NCBI GenBank assembly: GCA_018432315.1
Contig: JAHDLB010000001.1
Location: 62,001 to 126,000, forward strand
Length of the DNA: 64,000 bases
Direction: 5' to 3'
Origin: Anaerolineae bacterium
GTDB taxonomy: Bacteria; Chloroflexota; Anaerolineae; Aggregatilineales; Aggregatilineaceae
The translations under genes were made by a program, and so were the position numbers. Shown one piece after another: positions 8,606 to 17,581 of the stretch. The notes beneath the pieces were generated by a model. The model was not told the DNA's origin. It did not search any database and saw nothing but the letters and a program-made list of their open reading frames with translations. Position 1 is the first letter of the stretch. The number at the start of each line of letters is the position of its first letter.

Positions 8606-9604
8606 CTACAAACCCTCGACGCGGCGCTGGATCACGCTGTTGATCAGCGTCGAGAGGATCAGCACCGAGCCGATGACGACGATCGTCGCGTCGCCGGTCA
8701 CGCCGGTGAGCGCCAGGCCGTTCTTGAGCAGTTGGATCAGCACCAGCCCGATCATCGTGCCCACGATGCTCCCGGAGCCGCCGAAGATGCTGGTGCCGCC
8801 CAGCACGACCGCGGCGATCGCGTCGAGCTCCCAACCGGAGCCCATGTCCGAGCGCGTCGTGCTGACGCGCGAAACCAGGACGTAGCCCGCAAAGCCGGAC
8901 ATGAACCCGGACAGGGTATAGATGATCAGCTTGTTGCGCCGCACCGGAATGCCGGAGAAGCGCGCGGCCAGCTCGTTGTTGCCGATGGCGTACAGCGAGC
9001 GCCCGAACGTCGTGCGCGACAGGATGATCGCCGTGATGATGGCCGCGATCACCAGGAAATAGAGCTGGTTGGGGATGCCGAGCGTTTCGCGCTGCCCCAG
9101 CGCGTAGAACCATTCGGGATAGTCGCGCACGGAGCGCGCCTGGGCGATGCCCTCGGCCAGCCCGCGATAGAACGCGAGCGTCGCCAGCGTCATGATCAGC
9201 GGCGGGACGCGGAAGAGGATGATGAACAGGCCGTTGGCGAACCCGGCGATCGCGCCGATCACCAGCGCGAGGACGATGGCGAGCTCCAGCGGCAGCCCCA
9301 GGTTGTACCAGCCATAGCCCAGCATGATCGCGCTCAGGCCCGCAATCGATCCGACCGACAGGTCGATGCCGCCGGTGACGATGATGTAAGTCATCGGCAG
9401 CGCGATCAGCCCGATCTCGGTCATCAGCCGCCCCTGGTTGAGCAGGTTGCGGACCGTCAGGAACTTGTCGGTTTGCGTCGAGAGGATCAGGACGGCGATC
9501 ACCGTGATGAACAGCAGGACGCTCTCCTGGCTGCGCAGCAGCGCCCGGAGCTGCTGCGTCCATGCCGGGGCGATTCTCGTCTGTGACGTTTCGTGAGCAG
9601 TCAT
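8606..9604 (-). CDS. Sugar ABC transporter permease (RhaQ/RhaP-like)
   Basis: 332 residues of the BPD_transp_2 (ribose/rhamnose permease) family, with about eight to ten hydrophobic helices. Diagnostic segments: YIIVTGGIDLSVGSIAG, NNELAARFSGIPVRR, DAIAAVVLGGTSIFGGSGS. The start is the ATG 15 bases after the preceding permease's stop codon. It pairs with the next upstream permease to form the heterodimeric channel, as in RhaP/RhaQ. Confidence 0.88.
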   Translation of the reverse strand: MTAHETSQTRIAPAWTQQLRALLRSQESVLLFITVIAVLILSTQTDKFLTVRNLLNQGRLMTEIGLIALPMTYIIVTGGIDLSVGSIAGLSAIMLGYGWYNLGLPLELAIVLALVIGAIAGFANGLFIILFRVPPLIMTLATLAFYRGLAEGIAQARSVRDYPEWFYALGQRETLGIPNQLYFLVIAAIITAIILSRTTFGRSLYAIGNNELAARFSGIPVRRNKLIIYTLSGFMSGFAGYVLVSRVSTTRSDMGSGWELDAIAAVVLGGTSIFGGSGSIVGTMIGLVLIQLLKNGLALTGVTGDATIVVIGSVLILSTLINSVIQRRVEGL

Positions 9605-9619
9605 CTCAGTTCGCTCTTT

Positions 9620-10678
9620 CTATGCTGACTGCCGGTGGCGACGGTAGAGGTCGGCCAGCACAGTGATGAGGATCAACATGCCTTGAATGGCCCGCGTCCA
9701 GAAGGGCGAAATGTCCAGAAAGACCAGCGCCTTGGTGATGGTGTTCAGGAAGATCGCGGCCAGCATCGCGCCCACGACCGTCCCGGTGCCGCCCAGGATG
9801 CTCACCCCGCCGACGACGGTCGCGGTGATGATCGTGAGCTCGATGGGGGGCAGCGTCACCTGGATCACGCTGAACTGGGTGGCGTTCATCACGGCGGCGA
9901 TGCCCACGAACACGCCGTTCAGAATGAAGGCCGTCATGACGACGCGGTGCCGCGAAATGCCCGACAGCCGCGCTGCCTCCGCGTTGCCGCCAACCGCGTA
10001 CAGGGCGCGCCCGGTGGGGCTGTAGCGCATCCAGAGCGCGACCAGGATGGTGAGGATCACCATGAAGAAGACGGGCATGGTCAGCGTCTGGAAGAAGGCC
10101 GGAAAGATGGGCATCGACACATCTTCCAGCGGGCGAATCTGCGCCAGGGCATAGCCTTTGGGCATGCCGGTGATGCGGTCGCCACCGCTGACGATGATCA
10201 GCAGGCCCTTGAGAATGCTCAGAAAGCCCAGCGTGACCACGATCGCCGGGATGCGGAGATACGTCACGATGAACCCGATGATCGCGCCGACCAGCGCCCC
10301 CACAATCACGGGCAGCACCCAGGCCAGGGCGATGGTGAGGTCGGTCGAAACCCAGGACGGGTATCCGTCATAGACCGAAATCGCGCCGCTGAGCATGGAC
10401 AGCGTCACCATCAGCGACCCGACCGAGATATCGATGTTGCCGGTGATGATCACCATCGTCATGCCGAGCGCGGCGATGGCGATGTACGCGTTCCCGGCGA
10501 ACACGTTGACCATGTTGCGCGTCGCCAGGAACTGGCGGTTCTCGCTGCCGACCCACACGATCAGCAGGATGAGCGCCAGCAGCAGCACCGATTCCTGGCT
10601 GCCCAGCACGCTCCGCAGGATGGATGACGGACTGAAGCGCTGGCGCCGTACACTTACCGTTTGCGTTATGCTTGCCAT
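9620..10678 (-). CDS. Sugar ABC transporter permease (RhaP/RhaQ-like)
   Basis: 352 residues from ATG 10678, which overlaps the end of the ATPase gene by 13 bases; the open frame upstream of it is only the ATPase read in another frame. Same family as its neighbour: GMTMVIITGNIDISVGSLM, GNAEAARLSGISRHR, IITATVVGGVSILGGTGT. About ten membrane helices. The two permeases share the SQESVLLL start to their membrane domain and so probably arose by duplication. Confidence 0.88.
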   Translation of the reverse strand: MASITQTVSVRRQRFSPSSILRSVLGSQESVLLLALILLIVWVGSENRQFLATRNMVNVFAGNAYIAIAALGMTMVIITGNIDISVGSLMVTLSMLSGAISVYDGYPSWVSTDLTIALAWVLPVIVGALVGAIIGFIVTYLRIPAIVVTLGFLSILKGLLIIVSGGDRITGMPKGYALAQIRPLEDVSMPIFPAFFQTLTMPVFFMVILTILVALWMRYSPTGRALYAVGGNAEAARLSGISRHRVVMTAFILNGVFVGIAAVMNATQFSVIQVTLPPIELTIITATVVGGVSILGGTGTVVGAMLAAIFLNTITKALVFLDISPFWTRAIQGMLILITVLADLYRRHRQSA

Positions 10679-12213
10679 TCGACACCGTCCAGTTGCGAGT
10701 TGACGCTCTTGCCGTTGTTCCCGATGTCGCCCATCATCGCCAGGCCGATATTCTCCTGGGTGGCCTCCGCGCGCGAGAACTCGGCCACGAGCCGCCCTTC
10801 GCGCATCACCAGGATGCGGTCGCTCATCCCCAGGATCTCGGGCATCTCGCTGGAGATCATCAGGATCGCCATGCCCTGTTGAGCCAGCTCGCTCATCAGC
10901 CGGTGGATCTCGGCCTTGGCGCCCACGTCGATGCCGCGCGTTGGCTCGTCGACGATCAGCACGCGGGGCCGGGTCGCCAGCCACTTGCCGACGACGACCT
11001 TCTGCTGGTTGCCGCCCGATAGCTTGCCCACGAGCTGCTGCGGGCCGTAGGCGCGGATGCTGAGCTGTTCGATCGTGCTGTAGGCGAGCTGTGTTTCCTT
11101 GTGGCGATTGATGAAGGTCGCCCGCGACAGGGCGCGCAGGACGGTGATGGACGTGTTCGCGCGCAGGTCCATCTGCCGGATCAGCCCCTGCGTGCCGCGA
11201 TCTTCCGGCAGGTAGGCGATGCCGTAGCGCATGGCCTGGCCGGGCGTGGTGATGCGGACTTCGCGGCCATCGATCAGGATGCTGCCGGCGTGGGCGGGGG
11301 TGAAGCCGAAGATGACCTGCGCGATCTCGCTGCGACCGGAGCCCACCAACCCCGCCATGCCCACGATCTCGCCTTCGCGAAGCTGGAAGCTGACGTCGTG
11401 GGCGACCCGCTTGCGGGTGAGGTTGCGCACCTCGAGCACCACCTTGCCGATCGGTGCGTCGAGCTTGGGGAACAGGTTGTCGATGGTGCGCCCGACCATC
11501 ATGCTCACGAGCTTGTCCTCGGTCATCTGGTCGACCGGCTCGGTGGCGATGTACCGGCCATCGCGCAGCACGGTCACCCGGTCGCCGATGTCGAACACCT
11601 CGTTGAGCCGGTGGCTGATGTAGACGATCCCCACCCCGCGCTGCTTGAGCAGCTCGATGATGCTGAACAGGCGCTCGACGTCCGATTCGGTAATGGCGGC
11701 GGTGGGCTCGTCCATGATCAGCACGCGGGCGTTCATCGAGAGCGCCTTGGCGATCTCGACGCGCTGGCGGTTGCCCACCGTCAGCGAGCCGACCTTGCGC
11801 GTGACGTCCATGTCGTCGATGTTCAGCGACGCCAGGATTTCCAGCGACCGGCTGCGCATCGTGGCCCAGTCGATGGCGCCCAGCCGCGTGCGCGGGGCGT
11901 GGCCCATGAAGATGTTCTCGGCCACGCTCAGTTCCGGGTAGAGCAGCAGCTCCTGGTAGATCGTCGCGATGCCGTGCGCCTGGGCATCGCGCGGGCTGCC
12001 GAAGCGCACGGGCTGGCCCTCGACGATGATCTCGCCCGAATCCGGCTCGTACACGCCGGACGCGACCTTGATCAGCGTGGACTTGCCCGCGCCGTTTTCC
12101 CCCAGCAGCGCGTGCACCTCGCCGGGCCGGATGTCGAAGTGGACATCGTCCAGCGCGGTGACGCCGGGGAAGGTCTTGGTGATATGGTTCAGTTCAAGTA
12201 TAGGTGGTTGCAT
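10666..12213 (-). CDS. Sugar ABC transporter ATPase, two nucleotide-binding domains (RhaT-like)
   Basis: 515 residues from ATG 12213; an in-frame TTG at 12228 could be used instead, and neither has a strong ribosome site. Two tandem ATPase halves as in RbsA/MglA/RhaT. The first has Walker A GENGAGKST, signature VGNRQRVEIAKAL and Walker B VLIMDEPTAAI. The second has the usual degenerate P-loop (GLVGSGRSE), signature LSGGNQQKVVVGKW and Walker B VLIVDEPTRGID. It energises import of the sugar bound by the downstream binding protein. Confidence 0.92.
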   Translation of the reverse strand: MQPPILELNHITKTFPGVTALDDVHFDIRPGEVHALLGENGAGKSTLIKVASGVYEPDSGEIIVEGQPVRFGSPRDAQAHGIATIYQELLLYPELSVAENIFMGHAPRTRLGAIDWATMRSRSLEILASLNIDDMDVTRKVGSLTVGNRQRVEIAKALSMNARVLIMDEPTAAITESDVERLFSIIELLKQRGVGIVYISHRLNEVFDIGDRVTVLRDGRYIATEPVDQMTEDKLVSMMVGRTIDNLFPKLDAPIGKVVLEVRNLTRKRVAHDVSFQLREGEIVGMAGLVGSGRSEIAQVIFGFTPAHAGSILIDGREVRITTPGQAMRYGIAYLPEDRGTQGLIRQMDLRANTSITVLRALSRATFINRHKETQLAYSTIEQLSIRAYGPQQLVGKLSGGNQQKVVVGKWLATRPRVLIVDEPTRGIDVGAKAEIHRLMSELAQQGMAILMISSEMPEILGMSDRILVMREGRLVAEFSRAEATQENIGLAMMGDIGNNGKSVNSQLDGVEWQA

Positions 12214-12357
12214 CGCATGAATACTCAATTGAATGACAGCATTTCAGACCCACCACGCGCGCGCCATCACCCCCCCTGGCGCATGTCCTACCCCGCCGCG
12301 GCCTGCCGGCGGGAACTGCTAAACACCGCGTTCAGACGTCAAAACTCACCATCCGGT

Positions 12358-14421
12358 TTAACGCGGATAGGCGGTGGGCACGCCGCCATCCACCGTCAAC
12401 ATGCCGCCGGTCGTCTTGGCGCTGCGCGGACCGGCCAGGAACGCGATGGCTTCGGCCAGGTCTTCGGGCAGCACGTCGACCTTCAGCGTGTTCCGCTGCC
12501 GGTAGAACGCGGCCAGCTCGTCCGGCGAAATGCCGTGCTGGGCGGCGCGCGCCTGCCGCCATTCGCTGTCCCAGATGCTGCTGCCCTGGATCACCGCGTC
12601 GGGCAGCACCGTGTTGGCCCGGATGCCGTACGGCCCGCCCTCTTCGGCCAGGCAGCGGGCCATGTGCAGCTCGGCGGCTTTGGCGACGTTGTAGGCGATG
12701 GCCCCTTTGCTGGCGGCGACGCTGTTCTTGCTGGCGACGAACACCATCGCGCCACCCGTGCCCTGGCGTTTCATCACCTTGAACGCCTCGCGCGCCACCA
12801 GGAAATAGCCCGTCGCCAGGATGTCCATGTTATGCCGCCACAGCGCCAGCGTCGTCTCATCGACCGGCGCCGAGCTGGCGATCCCGGCGTTGTTGACCAG
12901 GATGTCCAGCCCGCCAAAGGCCAGCACCGCCGCCCGGAGCGCGCTCTCGACGGCGCGTTCGTCGGTCACGTCCGCCGGCGCGAAGAGGGCGCGGCCCTCG
13001 CCGAAGCACGCCGCCAGGTCCACGGCGACCGCCTGCCCGGCCTCGGTGTTGATGTCGGCGATCACGACGTGCGCGCCGTCGCGGGCCAGCCGGTAGGCCG
13101 CGGCGCGCCCGATGCCGCTGGCGCCGCCGGTGACGAGCGCCACCTTGCCATCGAACTCTTTGGGCGGCGGGGCGAGCTGGAGCTTGTACAGTTCCAGCGG
13201 CCAGTATTCGACGTTGTACGCTTCGTTTTCGGTCAGGCTCTCGAACCCGCCGAGCGCCATCCCTGCCCGCAGCACCTCGATCGCGCGGTAGTACAACTGG
13301 CGGCTGACGTTGGCGTTCCGCACGTCCTTGCCGGTGGTGACCATGCCCAGCCCAGGGATCAGGATCACGCGCGGGGCGGGGTTGCGCAGCTCGTCGCCGT
13401 CGTTCTTGTTGCGCTCGAAGTACGCCTCGTATTCGCGCTCGAAGGCGGCGATGCCGTCCGCCAGCTTCCGCTTGAGCGCGGCGGGGCCCTCGTCCGGGCG
13501 CCAGTCGACGAACAGCGGCAGCCGCTTGACGTGCACCAGGTGATCCGGGCAGGCCACGCCGCGCTGGCTGACCGGCCCGGCGTCGCTGTGGCCGAGCATG
13601 TCGAGCACGTCCGGCGAGTCGTCGTACTGGAGGATCGCCGGCTGGTGACGCGACACCGCGCCGCGAATGACCGGCAGGACCTCGGCCATGATGGCGCGCC
13701 GCTCGTCCTGGTGCAGCGGCGGCACGACCAGCTCGCCAAACACGCGCTTGCCACGCGCCTTGTCGCGGATGTAGTCCTCGGCTTCCTGAATGATGCGGAT
13801 CGTGTTGGCGTAGCACGTCGCGCTGTCCGGCCCCCAGGTGACGAGGCCGTGTTTGCCCATTACCACGCATTCCAGCCCGGCGTCGTCGCGGGCGCGCTGG
13901 CCGATCCACTTGCTGAGCGTGAAGCCGGGGCGGATGTACGGCACGAAAGCCGCGCGGTCGCCATAGAGCGCGTGTGTCGCCTCCGCAGGGTCGGGCATCG
14001 AGGCGAGGCTGATGATCGCGTCCGGGTGCGTATGGTCCACGTGGGCGGGCGGGGTGAAGGCGTGCAGCAGGGTTTCGATGCTCTGGCGGGGACGCCCCGG
14101 CTCGAACGCCGTCCGGCCCAGGTAGTCGACCATCTCTTCGTCGGTCATCGCCTCGCGGGCGAACAGCGGCTCGATCTCGTCCAGGCGGAGCAGGGCGAAC
14201 TGCGGCTCGGTGATGGTCAGCACGTCCGAGCCGGACGCCTTGACGGCCAGCACCATCACGGAACGCCCGACGTGATCGGTCATGCGCAGTTTGGCGCTGG
14301 TGTTGCCCCCGAAGATGTTGACGACCGAGCGGTCGCGCCCCAGCAGGTTGCTGCGATACACCAGACCATCCAGGTCGGGCAGGGCGGCGGCTTCCGAGGC
14401 ATTCCAAAGGTTTTGGGGCAT
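12358..14421 (-). CDS. rhaEW: Bifunctional rhamnulose-1-phosphate aldolase / lactaldehyde dehydrogenase
   Basis: 687 residues from ATG 14421 (GGAG upstream; GTG 14424 is an alternative). Residues about 1-400 form a class II aldolase-like domain (FGGNTSAKLRM, DHTHPDAIIS, VMGKHGLVTWG). Residues about 425-687 are a short-chain dehydrogenase: the NAD motif VTGGASGIGRAAAYRLA, NNAGIASS, a YNVAKAAE active-site Tyr/Lys, and a C-terminus ending MLTVDGGVPTAYPR. This fusion is the RhaD/aldolase-ADH type known from rhizobia, bacilli and Chloroflexota. It splits rhamnulose-1-P to DHAP and L-lactaldehyde and oxidises the latter. First gene of the leftward operon after the regulator. Confidence 0.93.
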   Translation of the reverse strand: MPQNLWNASEAAALPDLDGLVYRSNLLGRDRSVVNIFGGNTSAKLRMTDHVGRSVMVLAVKASGSDVLTITEPQFALLRLDEIEPLFAREAMTDEEMVDYLGRTAFEPGRPRQSIETLLHAFTPPAHVDHTHPDAIISLASMPDPAEATHALYGDRAAFVPYIRPGFTLSKWIGQRARDDAGLECVVMGKHGLVTWGPDSATCYANTIRIIQEAEDYIRDKARGKRVFGELVVPPLHQDERRAIMAEVLPVIRGAVSRHQPAILQYDDSPDVLDMLGHSDAGPVSQRGVACPDHLVHVKRLPLFVDWRPDEGPAALKRKLADGIAAFEREYEAYFERNKNDGDELRNPAPRVILIPGLGMVTTGKDVRNANVSRQLYYRAIEVLRAGMALGGFESLTENEAYNVEYWPLELYKLQLAPPPKEFDGKVALVTGGASGIGRAAAYRLARDGAHVVIADINTEAGQAVAVDLAACFGEGRALFAPADVTDERAVESALRAAVLAFGGLDILVNNAGIASSAPVDETTLALWRHNMDILATGYFLVAREAFKVMKRQGTGGAMVFVASKNSVAASKGAIAYNVAKAAELHMARCLAEEGGPYGIRANTVLPDAVIQGSSIWDSEWRQARAAQHGISPDELAAFYRQRNTLKVDVLPEDLAEAIAFLAGPRSAKTTGGMLTVDGGVPTAYPR

Positions 14422-14480
14422 CACAAAATCTCCGCGAAAGTGTACAATGAACCTGGGCGCGTCGGGTTGCGTCGTCTAAA

Positions 14481-14547
14481 CGAAACCTTAATTATTTCGA
14501 TGCTTTTGATTTGAAGGTAGTGTATTGTATTTCGAAAGCAGTGTCAA
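14481..14547 (-). promoter_or_regulatory. Promoter of the rhamnose operon with CGAAA-type operator sites
   Basis: Read leftward: a perfect -35 TTGACA (14547-14542), a 17-base spacer and a -10 TACACT (14524-14519). The palindrome TTTCGAAA (14530-14537) fills the spacer. Further half-sites, TTTCG at 14495-14499 and CGAAAC at 14481-14486, lie in the early transcript. The spacing and overlap suggest repression by the neighbouring DeoR protein. Confidence 0.75.
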
Positions 14548-14576
14548 CTTGCCCGGCGGCGCACACGCGCCCGGAA

Positions 14577-15353
14577 TCACCCGCCGGGCACCAGATCGAC
14601 CGTCACGCCCAGCGCGCGGTAGTGCTCGACGATGTCGGGCGGGGCGCCGGTGTTGCTGATGATGCGACTCACTTCCTGCGGTTGGGCGTAGGTGTAGGGC
14701 GCCGTCTCGCCCCACTTGCGCGCGTCGACCACGACCACCGAGCGGAAACAGCGCCGGAACATGGCCTGGCGCATGGCGACCTCGTCCGGATCGACGTCGC
14801 TGAAGCCGCCGTCCAGCGACACGCCCCACGCGCCGAAAAATCCGACGCTCAGGTTGATGTCGGGCAGGCTGTCCGGATTGCCGACGATGGTGGCCGACTC
14901 GCCGCGGATGCGCCCGGCGGGGATCAGCACCTTGATGCGCGGCGTGTCGCGGAAGCTCTGCGCTACCATCAGGCTGTTGGTGACGATGGTGAGGGTGTTC
15001 ATCTGTTTGAGGTACGGCACCAGGGCGTAGACGCTGGTGCTGCCGTCCATCGCGATGCCGTACCCGTCTTTGACCAGTTGGGCCGCAAACCGCCCGACCG
15101 CGTCTTTGGCCTTGCGGGCTTCTCCCTGGCGCACCTCGAACGACAGCTCGACCGACATCAGCGTCGAGGGCCGCAGCACGGCGCCGCCGTACACGCGCTC
15201 CAGCACGTCGGCGGCAGCCAGGGCGCGCAGGTCCTGGCGGATGGTGACCGCGCTGACGCCGAGCCGCTCGCTCAGCGCCTGGACCGAGAGCCGGCCACCC
15301 TCCTGGCGGAGCAAATCGATGATGTTCTGGTGACGTCTTTTGATGGTAGACAT
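14577..15353 (-). CDS. DeoR-family regulator of the rhamnose locus
   Basis: 258 residues. The N-terminal DeoR helix-turn-helix (about 5-55) has RRHQNIIDLLRQEGG and LSVQALSERLGVSAVTIRQD. The C-terminal sugar-phosphate-sensing domain (about 75-250) has GYGIAMDGSTSVYALVPYL and FGAWGVSLDGGFSD. DeoR proteins usually repress a sugar operon until a phosphorylated intermediate binds. It lies just upstream of the rhamnose operon, which makes rhamnulose-1-P or a related phosphate the likely effector. Its own promoter carries the same CGAAA motifs, so it probably autoregulates. Confidence 0.88.
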   Translation of the reverse strand: MSTIKRRHQNIIDLLRQEGGRLSVQALSERLGVSAVTIRQDLRALAAADVLERVYGGAVLRPSTLMSVELSFEVRQGEARKAKDAVGRFAAQLVKDGYGIAMDGSTSVYALVPYLKQMNTLTIVTNSLMVAQSFRDTPRIKVLIPAGRIRGESATIVGNPDSLPDINLSVGFFGAWGVSLDGGFSDVDPDEVAMRQAMFRRCFRSVVVVDARKWGETAPYTYAQPQEVSRIISNTGAPPDIVEHYRALGVTVDLVPGG

Positions 15354-15375
15354 GGCTTTCGACTTAATATTCGTT

Positions 15376-15432
15376 CGAAACTAAACCGAAACTCATTGAG
15401 ATCATTGTAGTACGTTTTCTTTTTTTTGTATA
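15376..15432 (-). promoter_or_regulatory. Promoter of the DeoR gene with two CGAAAC direct repeats
   Basis: Leftward -35 TATACA (15432-15427), a 17-base A-rich spacer and -10 TACAAT (15409-15404). Two CGAAAC direct repeats at 15376-15381 and 15387-15392 are 11 bases apart, one helical turn, and start just past the expected transcription start. They match the CGAAA sites before the rhamnose operon. Confidence 0.65.
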
Positions 15433-15529
15433 CTGCGCCGCGCCCCTTTTCGATCCATAATAGAATAGGCTTATGCCGGACGAGCCACCGGGCGCGTTGG
15501 CGTTTCACCAGATTTCAGGAGAGCACCTC

Positions 15530-16816
15530 ATGCACTTGACGCTTGATTATGGCCGGACGGGCCTGCCTCTCACGCTGCCGGACGACGCGAACGTTACCGT
15601 GCTGCACCCGGCGTTCGTCCCGGCGCTGCCCGACCCGTCGGCGGCGCTGCGTGACGCGCTGCGCAGCCCGATCGACTCCGTGCCGCTGCGCGAGTGGGTC
15701 GCGGCGGACGACACCGTCGCGATTGTGTTCAGCGACATCACGAGGCCCACGCCCAACCGCCTGCTGATCCCGGCCATTCTGGCCGAGCTGCCGCACGTCC
15801 CGCCGGAGAACGTCGTGCTGTGCAACGCGCTGGGCACCCACCGCTTCAACACCCGCGCCGAGCTGATCGAGATGCTGGGCGAGTCAATCGTGGATGGCTA
15901 CCGCATCGAGCAGAACGACTGCTTCGACCCGTCCACCCAGGTCCACCTGGGGACCAGCTCGCACGGCCACGCGATCTGGATCAACCGCGCGTACGTGGAA
16001 GCCAGCGTCAAAATCCTGACCGGGTTCATCGAGCCGCACTATTTCGCCGGGTTCTCCGGCGGGGGCAAGGCGGTCATGCCGGGCATGGCGGGACAGATGA
16101 CCGTGTTGGGCAATCACGACGCCGGGATGATCGCCAACCCGCGGGCGACGTGGGGCGTCGCCGGGGGCAACCCGATCTTCGAAGAGGCGCGCGAGGTGGC
16201 GCTGAGCACCGGCCCGGCGTTCTTGCTGAACGTCACCCTCAACCGCGACAAGCAGATCACGGGCGTGTTCGCGGGCGACATGGTGGCGGCTCACGATGCT
16301 GGGATCGCCTTCGTGCGCGAGAAGACGATGGTCCCGGTCGATGACGTCTTCGACGTCGTGATCACGACCAACTCCGGCTATCCCCTCGACCAGAATCTGT
16401 ACCAGTGCGGCAAAGGCATGAGTGCCGCCGAGCAGATCGTGCGTCCGGGCGGCGCGGTGATCGTCGCCGCCGAGTGCTCCGATGGGCTGCCCGATCACGG
16501 CCTGTTCGGGCAGATGGTCAAGGCGGCGCGCACGCCCCAGGAGCTGTTCGACAGCGTGATGGGGGCCAGCGAGCCGCGCCAGGACCAATGGGCGGCGCAG
16601 ATTCAGGCGCGCGTCCAGCTCAAGGCGGACGTGTACCTGTATTCCGACTACCTCGACGACGCCGAGACGAGCGCGGCGCTGCTGATCCCCTGCCACGACA
16701 TCGCGGCGACGGTCGAGGCGCTGCGCGACAGGTTCGGGCGCGATGCGCGCATCTGCGTGCTGCCCGAAGGCCCGCAGACCGTGCCGTACGTGCGCGCGGC
16801 GGTGGCGGCGGGGTGA
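15530..16816 (+). CDS. larA: Nickel-pincer lactate racemase (LarA family)
   Basis: 428 residues from ATG 15530, preceded by AGGAG; the longer frame adds 19 unlike residues. LarA/DUF2088 fold with the key residues in place: H104 (GTHRF), H170 (EPHYFAG), K180 (GGGKAVMPG) and H196 (GNHDAG). All are offset by exactly four from the nickel-pincer residues of Lactiplantibacillus LarA (His108, His174, Lys184, His200). It would interconvert L- and D-lactate using the NPN cofactor, whose LarB/C/E makers are not in the window. Next to an operon producing L-lactate from rhamnose, so it probably feeds a D-lactate dehydrogenase. Other LarA homologues racemise other hydroxyacids. Confidence 0.88.
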   Translation: MHLTLDYGRTGLPLTLPDDANVTVLHPAFVPALPDPSAALRDALRSPIDSVPLREWVAADDTVAIVFSDITRPTPNRLLIPAILAELPHVPPENVVLCNALGTHRFNTRAELIEMLGESIVDGYRIEQNDCFDPSTQVHLGTSSHGHAIWINRAYVEASVKILTGFIEPHYFAGFSGGGKAVMPGMAGQMTVLGNHDAGMIANPRATWGVAGGNPIFEEAREVALSTGPAFLLNVTLNRDKQITGVFAGDMVAAHDAGIAFVREKTMVPVDDVFDVVITTNSGYPLDQNLYQCGKGMSAAEQIVRPGGAVIVAAECSDGLPDHGLFGQMVKAARTPQELFDSVMGASEPRQDQWAAQIQARVQLKADVYLYSDYLDDAETSAALLIPCHDIAATVEALRDRFGRDARICVLPEGPQTVPYVRAAVAAG

Positions 16817-16851
16817 GGGGCGCGGCGCGTCGAGCGCCGTGAGGAAATGCG

Positions 16852-16877
16852 CGAGCCGGGACACGTGCCCCGGCTCG
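16852..16877 (+). terminator. Terminator after larA
   Basis: A perfect 9-bp stem CGAGCCGGG / CCCGGCTCG with an 8-base loop, followed by TTCGATT. The AT-rich stretch that follows (16895-16935) probably holds the next gene's promoter. Confidence 0.65.
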
Positions 16878-16966
16878 TTCGATTCTGCGTGGGGTATTTG
16901 TCAAATTTAGAAGATATTTTTATATTTTAAAAACATGATTCGGTACAGCGAGGAATGGAGTGTCCG

Positions 16967-17518
16967 ATGTCCAGGCAGTCACGTCGTAAGAAACCCCGGC
17001 TCACCGAGCGCCAGCGCCAGGCGCGCCGCCAGAAGTGGCTGCTCATCGGCGGAGTGGTGGGCGTGATAGCGGTGCTCTCCGGGCTGCTGATCGCCTATGC
17101 GCTGCGCGACCAGCCGGGTGAACAATTCCCCGACGAGGGGAACCTGCACCTGGAGGCAGAGCCGGCCAGTTATATCTGGAACACGACGCCGCCCACCTCC
17201 GGCCCTCACTCGCCGCAAATCGCCGCATGGGGCGAGCATTCCGAGCCTGTGCCGGAATGGCTCCAGGTGCACAACCTGGAAGATGGCGGCGTGATCATGC
17301 ACTACAACTGCCCGGATGGCTGCGAGGACGCGGTGGCCGAACTGCGCGACATTCTCAACGACAAGGGCACCGAGCAGCTCGTGCTGCACCCGTACCCCAA
17401 CATGGACAGCACGATCGCGCTGACGGCCTGGACGCGCATGCTGACTCTGGACGAGGTCGATCGCGGCCAGATCGAGGATTTCATCGACGCCTACCGCGGC
17501 ATCGATCACCACCGCTAG
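16967..17518 (+). CDS. DUF3105 membrane-anchored protein
   Basis: 183 residues from ATG 16967 (GGAG six bases upstream; ATG 16955 has its site too close). A basic cytosolic tail rich in Arg/Lys/Gln is followed by one membrane helix (about 24-44, LIGGVVGVIAVLSGLLIAYAL). The extracytoplasmic DUF3105 domain has YIWNTTPPTSGPHSP, LEDGGVIMHYNCPDGC and a conserved LHPYPNMDSTIALTAW. Two Cys, in NCPDGC, may form a metal or disulfide site. The family's function is unknown. Single gene between terminators. Confidence 0.8.
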   Translation: MSRQSRRKKPRLTERQRQARRQKWLLIGGVVGVIAVLSGLLIAYALRDQPGEQFPDEGNLHLEAEPASYIWNTTPPTSGPHSPQIAAWGEHSEPVPEWLQVHNLEDGGVIMHYNCPDGCEDAVAELRDILNDKGTEQLVLHPYPNMDSTIALTAWTRMLTLDEVDRGQIEDFIDAYRGIDHHR

Positions 17519-17541
17519 CCGTGAAAGGGGCGGGGTGTTGA

Positions 17542-17575
17542 AACAGGCGATCCGGGCAGGTCCGGGTCGCCTGTT
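17542..17575. terminator. Bidirectional terminator between convergent genes
   Basis: A 9-bp perfect outer stem AACAGGCGA / TCGCCTGTT continues as CCGG/CCGG after one G-T pair. It lies between the ends of the DUF3105 and DUF2892 genes and can serve both. Confidence 0.75.
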
Positions 17576-17581
17576 CGTTTA

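Noticed and set aside
11101-14514. A 1137-codon rightward open frame
   Set aside because: It lies antisense to the ABC ATPase and fused aldolase genes, whose motifs are clear. Its translation is rich in His, Arg, Ala and Gly, as expected from the opposite strand of GC-rich coding DNA.
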